9,883 nt of DNA, from positions 1-9,883 of the forward strand of contig DATLTM010000019.1 of NCBI GenBank assembly GCA_035533615.1. Direction: 5' to 3'. A program made the translations under genes and the position numbers. The notes beneath the pieces are model-generated. The model was given only the letters and a program-made list of their open reading frames with translations, was not told where the DNA came from and searched no databases. This DNA comes from C7867-001 sp035533615. GTDB taxonomy: Bacteria; Patescibacteriota; Minisyncoccia; Phycocordibacterales; Phycocordibacteraceae. Shown one piece after another: positions 5,370 through 9,883 of the stretch (the first letter of the stretch is position 1; each line of letters opens with the position of its first letter).

Positions 5370-6227
5370 ATGGCACTTACGGACGAACAGATACGTGCGC
5401 TCGAGAAAATGGCGGAAGCTATCCGCGAGACGATACTTACGTCGCTCGTCGCGGCTGGGAGTGGACACACGGCCGGCCCCTTGGACATGGCGGACATCTT
5501 CACAGCATTCTATTTTCATATTTTGAAACACGATCCGAAGAATCCGCAGTGGGAGGAGCGCGATCGGCTCGTGCTTTCCAACGGCCATATCTGCCCAGTG
5601 CTCTATGCAACGCTCGCGCACGCCGGGTATTTCCCCGTGGAAGAGTGCCTTACGCTTCGCAAGTTCGGTAGCCGGCTCCAAGGACATCCAGAACGTGTGC
5701 GTCTGCCGGGACTCGAGACGACCTCTGGTCCGCTCGGCGAAGGGCTCTCACAGGCGTCTGGCATCGCCTACGCGTTTCGCATGGACAATAAAAAACAACG
5801 CGTGTACTGCCTCATGAGCGACGGCGAGCACGAGGAGGGAAATACGTGGGAAGCGGCGATGTTCGCGGGAAAAAATAAGCTCCGAAATCTCACTGCGGTA
5901 CTCGACCGCAACAACATCCAGATTGATGGTATGACGGAGGATGTGATGCCGCTCGAGCCAATTGCGGATAAGTATCGCGCGTTCAATTGGCACGTTCTCG
6001 AAGTGGACGGGCACAACATCTCGGAGTTCATCGCCGCCGTCGAAGAGGCGAAGGCCGTGTACGAGAAGCCAACGCTCATCATCGCACACACGATTCCCGG
6101 GAAGGGTGTGCCCGAAATTGAATTCGATTACCATTGGCACGGCAAGCCGCCGACCAAAGAGGAGGGCGACCGGTTTCTGAAAGAGTTGCGCACCATGAAG
6201 GGAAAGCTCCCGCACGAATATGCATAG
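5370..6227 (+). CDS. Transketolase, N-terminal (TPP-binding) subunit
   Basis: This is the thiamine diphosphate-binding half of a split transketolase, which moves two-carbon ketol units between sugar phosphates in the non-oxidative pentose phosphate pathway. The 285-residue length is usual for the stand-alone subunit. Visible features are GSGHTAGPLDM with His33, LSNGH (69-73), the GHPE and TTSGPLGEGLSQASGIA region (105-134), and the TPP/Mg motif SDGEHEEGNTWEA (150-162) through DRNNIQIDG (179-187). The first Gly of the usual GDG is Ser here, a mild change. It ends with the PGKG loop and an HGKPP segment. The start at 5370 gives MALTDEQIRAL and follows the candidate -10. The 8-base overlap with the C-terminal subunit implies coupled translation in a fixed ratio. 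Confidence 0.95.
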   Translation: MALTDEQIRALEKMAEAIRETILTSLVAAGSGHTAGPLDMADIFTAFYFHILKHDPKNPQWEERDRLVLSNGHICPVLYATLAHAGYFPVEECLTLRKFGSRLQGHPERVRLPGLETTSGPLGEGLSQASGIAYAFRMDNKKQRVYCLMSDGEHEEGNTWEAAMFAGKNKLRNLTAVLDRNNIQIDGMTEDVMPLEPIADKYRAFNWHVLEVDGHNISEFIAAVEEAKAVYEKPTLIIAHTIPGKGVPEIEFDYHWHGKPPTKEEGDRFLKELRTMKGKLPHEYA

Positions 6228-7215
6228 TGCCGACGCAAAGCTTTCCGCAAACGTATTTGCGGATGATATCGAGAAAGCGCCGACGCGCGACGGGTTTGGC
6301 GCAGGCGTCATTGATGCAGGAAGAGCCGACCCGCGCGTCGTCGTGCTCTGCGCCGACCTCAAAGAGTCAACACGTGCCGAATGGTTCGAGAAGGAATTTC
6401 CTGAGCGATTCATCGAGATTGGTGTGGCCGAGCAGAATATGGCGACGGTGGCAAGCGGGATGGCTGCGGCGGGGAAGATTCCGTTTATCGCGTCCTATGC
6501 ATGCTTCAATCCAGGCAGGAATTACGAGCAAATTCGCACCACCATCGCCCTCAATCAGAGGCCAGTAAAAATTATGGGGATGCACGCGGGCGTTTCGGTT
6601 GGTCCGGACGGTGCGACGCATCAGATGCTCGAGGATATAGGTATGATGCGCATGCTCCCGCACATGACGGTCATCGCGCCCGCAGACCGCGAGGAGGCGA
6701 AGAAGGCAGTCATCGCCGTCGCGCGGACGGACGGGCCGGTCTATATCCGCTTCGGTCGCGCGCCGACGCCTGTTTTCACCACCAGCGAAACGCCGTTTGA
6801 GATAGGGAAGGCGCTTAAGCTTTTTGAATCGGACAATCCCGTCATAGCGATACTTTCAACCGGTCCGCAGAGTCACGCGGCGCTTGTCGCGGCCGCCGCT
6901 CTCGCGAAAGAAAACATCGGGACAATTGTTTTACACGTTCCAACAATAAAACCTCTCGATACTGAAGCCGTACTTGATGTCGCAAGGCGGACGGACCGCG
7001 TCATCACGGTCGAGGAACATCAAATCGCCGGCGGCTTCGGTAGCGCGGTTGCGGAATTTCTCGCCGAACATCATCCGGTGCCCGTCCGTCGTCTCGGCAT
7101 CGCCGACCAATTCGGCCAGTCGGGCTCGCCGGACGAGCTTCTCGCACACTACGGTCTCGCTGCCACCGACATTCAGGAAGTCGCGCGTGCGTGTACACGC
7201 ATGCCGAAAATATGA
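6220..7215 (+). CDS. Transketolase, C-terminal (Pyr) subunit
   Basis: This is the pyrimidine-binding half of the split transketolase. The 331-residue protein has DGFGAGVIDAG near the start, then FIEIGVAEQNM with the catalytic Glu at residue 71, which activates the TPP aminopyrimidine, followed by the GMAAAGKIPFIASYA segment. The phosphate-binding stretch MHAGVSVGPDGATHQ and the C-terminal transketolase domain (VITVEEHQIAGGFGSAVAEFL) complete the family picture. DXS and the pyruvate dehydrogenase E1 beta subunit share this fold, but the split arrangement and the pairing with the upstream half fit transketolase. ATG 6220 overlaps the N-subunit stop by 8 bases. The stop overlaps a 56-aa membrane peptide as ATGA. 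Confidence 0.94.
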   Translation: MHSADAKLSANVFADDIEKAPTRDGFGAGVIDAGRADPRVVVLCADLKESTRAEWFEKEFPERFIEIGVAEQNMATVASGMAAAGKIPFIASYACFNPGRNYEQIRTTIALNQRPVKIMGMHAGVSVGPDGATHQMLEDIGMMRMLPHMTVIAPADREEAKKAVIAVARTDGPVYIRFGRAPTPVFTTSETPFEIGKALKLFESDNPVIAILSTGPQSHAALVAAAALAKENIGTIVLHVPTIKPLDTEAVLDVARRTDRVITVEEHQIAGGFGSAVAEFLAEHHPVPVRRLGIADQFGQSGSPDELLAHYGLAATDIQEVARACTRMPKI

Positions 7216-7382
7216 AAGAAAAAATCAACACCTATTTCGCCATACTCCTCGTGACTATCGCGGGTTCGGGGGCGGCGCTGCTTATTGTGCATGTTGCGAC
7301 TACGGATGCCATTGCTGCCACATTCGGCGGGAGCGAGACAGTCTACGCTCCGCTCCAACGATCGATTCTGAATCAGAAATAA
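7212..7382 (+). CDS. Small membrane peptide coupled to transketolase
   Basis: This is a 56-residue protein beginning MKEKINTYF, with one hydrophobic segment (about 8-28, rich in Ile, Leu, Val, Ala and Gly) and a polar C-terminal half without cysteines. ATG 7212 overlaps the transketolase stop by 4 bases, so I prefer it to the in-frame ATG at 7191 inside the transketolase gene. The two Lys before the span suggest a cytoplasmic N-terminus; a cleavable signal peptide is also possible (an A-x-A-like site near AIAATFGG, about 33-40). I recognise no family. It might be a membrane anchor or an unrelated exported peptide. The minus-strand kinase gene ends only 4 bases beyond it. Confidence 0.6.
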   Translation: MKEKINTYFAILLVTIAGSGAALLIVHVATTDAIAATFGGSETVYAPLQRSILNQK

Positions 7383-7386
7383 CGAC

Positions 7387-8370
7387 TCAAAGCGCGGTAA
7401 CGGCGTAATCTGCTGGCGCTTGAGCGAGGTACGTTTCTATCCTGTCGCGTGTGAGAAGGCCTTTCTGCGCGCCGATTTCCTGTACGACCGCCATAGCATT
7501 TATCGGCCCCCAAAGGAGCGCATCAGCAAGCGGTTTGCCGAGCGCGAGTCCGGCAACGACGGTCGACGCCATCGCGTCGCCAGCGCCGGTGCGGTCGTAC
7601 GGTTCTTTCGGGTCCGGATACATCGGGACCTTGAGCGTCTCCGCTTGGTCGGAGAGGTATGCGCCGCTTGGTCCATCCGTGATAAGCGCTATTTTCGGCC
7701 CAAGCGCGCGCATTCCTTCGAGAAGCGTCTTTATATCCGTTTCACCGACTTCGAGAATGCGCTCGGCCTCTTCTTTATTGCACGCGACAAGTTCTGTTGC
7801 AGCATAGAGCGCGGACAGCTTTTCTTTGCCCATGGAAATTTGGAAGGTGCCTGGCTGGAAGGCAAGTTTCGTTTCCGGATGTGCTGCGAGCCACTGTGCA
7901 AGCTCGGTATGGAATGTTTCCGACTGTTCGCCAACTGACGAGAGATAGATCCACTTTGGCGGGACGAACTTCTCGGGAATGAGATAGGGATATACCTCAT
8001 GCCGGATGAGGATAGTTCGCTCGGCCTTGTACCACAGGACATAGTGATGATTCGTCGGGATATCGTCATGAACGACGATATAACCTGTGTCGACGCCTTC
8101 TTTCGCGAATGTCGCGAGCACCTCTCCGCCAAAACGGTCATTGCCGATATTCGAGACGAATCCGGAAGAAAGGCCCAACCGTGCGGCGGCGACCGCCGCA
8201 TTCGCCGCATTGCCCACTCCCGGCACGAGGATGGAAAATTCGTACGGAATCTTATCGCCCCACTTCATCGAGATGGTGCAGTTCTCGCGATTGATATCGC
8301 AGGTAACGTCCGCATCCTTGAGCCGGATAAATTCGTCAACGGTTGTGTCGCCGATAGCGATGAAATCCAT
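7387..8370 (-). CDS. PfkB-family carbohydrate kinase
   Basis: This ATP-dependent sugar or nucleoside kinase of the ribokinase fold has 327 residues, a normal length. The first PfkB signature is GVGNAANAAVAAARLG (51-66), with Asn in the substrate-binding loop. The second, DRTGAGDAMASTVVAGL (259-275), holds the anion hole and the catalytic base Asp265. NIGNDRFGGEVL (74-85) and CNKEEAERIL (197-206) are also typical. The substrate cannot be read from the sequence: ribose, fructose 6-phosphate, adenosine or another sugar are all possible. The setting among pentose phosphate and glycolytic genes favours a sugar or sugar phosphate, and a phosphofructokinase role would link directly to the neighbouring aldolase; both are inference. 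It diverges from the aldolase gene, with 37 bases between the start codons. Confidence 0.9.
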   Translation of the reverse strand: MDFIAIGDTTVDEFIRLKDADVTCDINRENCTISMKWGDKIPYEFSILVPGVGNAANAAVAAARLGLSSGFVSNIGNDRFGGEVLATFAKEGVDTGYIVVHDDIPTNHHYVLWYKAERTILIRHEVYPYLIPEKFVPPKWIYLSSVGEQSETFHTELAQWLAAHPETKLAFQPGTFQISMGKEKLSALYAATELVACNKEEAERILEVGETDIKTLLEGMRALGPKIALITDGPSGAYLSDQAETLKVPMYPDPKEPYDRTGAGDAMASTVVAGLALGKPLADALLWGPINAMAVVQEIGAQKGLLTRDRIETYLAQAPADYAVTAL

Positions 8371-8379
8371 ATGACGACT

Positions 8380-8388
8380 AGTGTAGCA
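8380..8388 (-). promoter_or_regulatory. Extended -10 candidate for the PfkB kinase
   Basis: On the minus strand the sequence reads TGCTACACT, fitting TG-n-TAnnnT, 9 bases before the kinase ATG. It stands back to back with the aldolase box at 8393-8401, with only 4 bases between them. Confidence 0.45.
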
Positions 8389-8392
8389 TGCG

Positions 8393-8401
8393 TGCTAACA
8401 T
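8393..8401 (+). promoter_or_regulatory. Extended -10 candidate for the aldolase
   Basis: TGCTAACAT fits TG-n-TAnnnT and lies 6 bases before the ATG at 8408, which implies a leaderless mRNA. Its first five bases mirror those of the opposing kinase box, forming an inverted repeat TAGCA-4-TGCTA (8384-8397). Confidence 0.45.
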
Positions 8402-8407
8402 GTACGC

Positions 8408-9400
8408 ATGACCGATCTTGTCGCGACCGCGCGCTCGCTTTTCTCGCCGGGTAAAGGCATTCTCGCCGCGGACGAGAGCGTGCATACGGCGACCGCGCGA
8501 CTCGCGGACTATGGCGTCGCCGCGGGCGAGGAAATGCGCCGGCAGTACCGCGATCTTTTCCTCGGTGCGGAAGGTATTGAGCAGTATCTCTCCGGCGTTA
8601 TCCTTTTCCCAGAGACAATACTCCAAAAGGGAAAGGATGCGATGCTCTTTCCGGCATCGCTTGCGGCGCGCGGTATTCTTCCGGGCGTAAAGGTTGACCT
8701 TGGCACCGAGCCGATAGCCGAGAGTCCGAGGGAGCTCGTCACGCAAGGTCTCCTCGATCTTCCCGAGCGGCTTGCGGCGTACAAAAAGCAGGGTGCCGTC
8801 TTCACCAAGTGGCGTGCAGTCGTCCGCATCGACGGCGACGAACTCCCAACCAATGCCGCGCTCTACGAGAATGCGAAGCGGCTCGCCAGTTATGCGAAGG
8901 ACGTGCAGACGGCGGGTCTTGTACCGATTGTTGAGCCGGAAGTGCTTCTTGAGGGGAACCATAGCCGAGGACGCACCCGTGCGGTTATCGGAGAGACGCT
9001 CGGCACGGTCTTTGCGGTGCTGGCGGAACATTCCGTCGATCTCGCAAGCGTAGTATTGAAGACCTCGATGGTGCTTTCTGGGAAAGAGAGTGGAAAGGAG
9101 GATACACCAGAGGAGGTTGCTGAAGAAACACTCTCGGTGCTCATGGAGAGCGTACCGCGGCAGGTGGCGGGAATCGTGTTTCTCTCGGGCGGGCAGACGC
9201 CGGCGCAGGCGACCGATAATCTCGCGGCCGTCGCGAAGCACGCCCGCGGGATGGGCGTGCCGTGGCCACTGACTTTCTCCTATGCGCGCGCGCTCCAGGA
9301 AGAGGCATTATCTCTTTGGAGGGGGAAGGAGGAGAATGTTGCCGCCGCCCGCGCCGCTTACCTCGCACGCCTCACTGCGGTCTCCGCGGCACTCGGCTGA
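8408..9400 (+). CDS. Fructose-bisphosphate aldolase, class I
   Basis: This Schiff-base aldolase interconverts fructose 1,6-bisphosphate with glyceraldehyde 3-phosphate and dihydroxyacetone phosphate. The 330 residues follow the animal/plant-type class I family. They show GKGILAADES (15-24, catalytic Asp22), GVKVD (Lys95), TKWRAVVRI (Lys134), VPIVEPEVL (Glu176 and Glu178), VVLKTSMVLSG with the Schiff-base Lys218, and GIVFLSGGQTP near the C-terminus. The usual KPNMV after the lysine is KTSMV, a small change. The last residues lack the C-terminal Tyr used by eukaryotic muscle aldolase. No metal-binding class II motifs are present. It is transcribed away from the PfkB kinase and followed by rplY. 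Confidence 0.95.
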   Translation: MTDLVATARSLFSPGKGILAADESVHTATARLADYGVAAGEEMRRQYRDLFLGAEGIEQYLSGVILFPETILQKGKDAMLFPASLAARGILPGVKVDLGTEPIAESPRELVTQGLLDLPERLAAYKKQGAVFTKWRAVVRIDGDELPTNAALYENAKRLASYAKDVQTAGLVPIVEPEVLLEGNHSRGRTRAVIGETLGTVFAVLAEHSVDLASVVLKTSMVLSGKESGKEDTPEEVAEETLSVLMESVPRQVAGIVFLSGGQTPAQATDNLAAVAKHARGMGVPWPLTFSYARALQEEALSLWRGKEENVAAARAAYLARLTAVSAALG

Positions 9401-9416
9401 TTGCATTTCGGCAATC
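9399..9416 (+). terminator. Weak hairpin at the end of the aldolase gene
   Basis: GATTGC and GCAATC form a 6-bp stem with a 6-base loop, overlapping the aldolase stop codon. The following bases (CTTCCCGT) have no T-run, so an intrinsic terminator is doubtful. It lies just before the rplY promoter candidate. Confidence 0.25.
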
Positions 9417-9423
9417 CTTCCCG

Positions 9424-9429
9424 TATATT
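9424..9429 (+). promoter_or_regulatory. -10-like box for rplY
   Basis: TATATT lies 8 bases before the ATG at 9438, again placing the probable transcript start at or next to the start codon. No Shine-Dalgarno is visible. Confidence 0.45.
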
Positions 9430-9437
9430 CATTCGAT

Positions 9438-9883
9438 ATGCTCACGCTTTCAGTAGAAAAACGCGGCAAAGACGCCGCGACGCCGGTGGCGCTTCGCCGC
9501 GCTGGCTCCATTCCCGCGGTTGTTTACGGTGCACACCATGCATCGACGCCTATTGCCGTCGATGCGCGCGCGTTCGGCAAAGTTCTGAAGGAAGCTGGCG
9601 AGGCAACCATTGTTTCGCTCTTCGGTCTTGGTGCTCCCCTGCCGACCCTCATCCATGAGGTTGACCTCGATCCTCTCACAAACCAGCCGCGCCACGTCGA
9701 TTTCTACGCCGTGACCAAGGGCGAGAAAGTCGAAGTCGCCATCCCGCTCGTCTTTAGAGGCGAGTCGCCGGCGGTAGAGGCGGGCGCGAATCTCGTGAAG
9801 GTGCTCCACGAAATCGAGGTAGAGGCGGATCCGATGAATCTCCCGCACGACATCACGATCGATCTTTCCATACTCGCAAATAC
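9438..9883 (+). CDS. rplY: 50S ribosomal protein L25/Ctc, 5' part
   Basis: The frame is open from ATG 9438 to the window end, giving the first 148 residues. The start MLTLSVEKRG is followed by the L25 signature RRAGSIPAVVYG (20-31) and the central LIHEVDLDPLTNQPRHVDFYAV block (71-92), which form the 5S rRNA-binding domain. Then comes the longer C-terminal domain found in the Ctc (TL5) form of the protein (KVEVAIPLVFRGESPAVEAGANLV and IEVEADPMNLPHDITIDLS). L25 binds 5S rRNA in the large ribosomal subunit. The size so far shows the long Ctc type rather than the short 94-aa enterobacterial L25. The C-terminal end lies outside the window. Confidence 0.93.
   Translation, partial: MLTLSVEKRGKDAATPVALRRAGSIPAVVYGAHHASTPIAVDARAFGKVLKEAGEATIVSLFGLGAPLPTLIHEVDLDPLTNQPRHVDFYAVTKGEKVEVAIPLVFRGESPAVEAGANLVKVLHEIEVEADPMNLPHDITIDLSILAN

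Noticed and set aside
5748..6413. Minus-strand open frame of 221 codons opposite the transketolase junction
   Set aside because: It covers parts of two strongly conserved genes and shows no motif.
7366..7378. Small palindrome TTCTG-AAT-CAGAA at the convergent gene ends, considered as a terminator
   Set aside because: Only 5 bp, AT-rich and without a T-run on either side; it also lies within coding sequence.
8378..9241. Long minus-strand open frame of 287 codons opposite the aldolase
   Set aside because: It is antisense to a clear class I aldolase, Arg/His-rich and without a recognisable motif; typical shadow of a GC-rich gene.

Overview
The window looks like a gene-dense chromosomal segment of a Candidate Phyla Radiation (Patescibacteria) bacterium, most likely a Parcubacteria-group member. 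Reasons: several short pilin-like genes share the N-terminal signature GFTLIELLVVIAIIG followed by LSSVVLASLNTAR-type helices; transketolase is split into two subunits; DUF5011-type surface repeats sit next to central-metabolism genes; and most start codons lack a Shine-Dalgarno but have a -10-like box only 6-13 bases upstream. The taxonomic call is an inference from gene style; no marker was searched.

Layout, left to right. (1) The 3' end of a secreted or surface protein with two DUF5011-like Ig-fold repeats and Thr-rich linkers. (2) gap (GAPDH) and rpiB, overlapping by 8 bases. (3) Two tandem cassettes, each a small single-membrane-span protein of 82-88 aa translationally coupled (4-base overlap) to a type IV pilin-like protein. 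(4) A ribulose-phosphate 3-epimerase-like gene broken by a +1 frameshift at a run of seven G. (5) A third small-protein/pilin cassette. (6) tktN-tktC (8-base overlap) and a coupled 56-aa membrane peptide. (7) On the minus strand, a PfkB-family sugar kinase. (8) Diverging from it, a class I fructose-bisphosphate aldolase. (9) The 5' part of rplY (ribosomal protein L25/Ctc), which runs off the window.

The metabolic genes form a coherent set: RpiB, Rpe-like, transketolase N/C, aldolase and GAPDH cover much of the non-oxidative pentose phosphate pathway plus the triose part of glycolysis, with a PfkB kinase of unknown substrate. Three pilin cassettes are threaded between them. The cassettes are the most interesting part. 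The small protein has a conserved juxtamembrane motif (VRLVL-x-TG-[IV]V-x-T-x-K-x-x-EY). It is always upstream of and coupled to the pilin, and the first two copies are almost identical in DNA while their partner pilins are not. I recognise no named function for it.

No stretch over 300 bases lacks a gene. I saw no tRNA, rRNA, CRISPR array, transposase or convincing intrinsic terminator with a U-tract.
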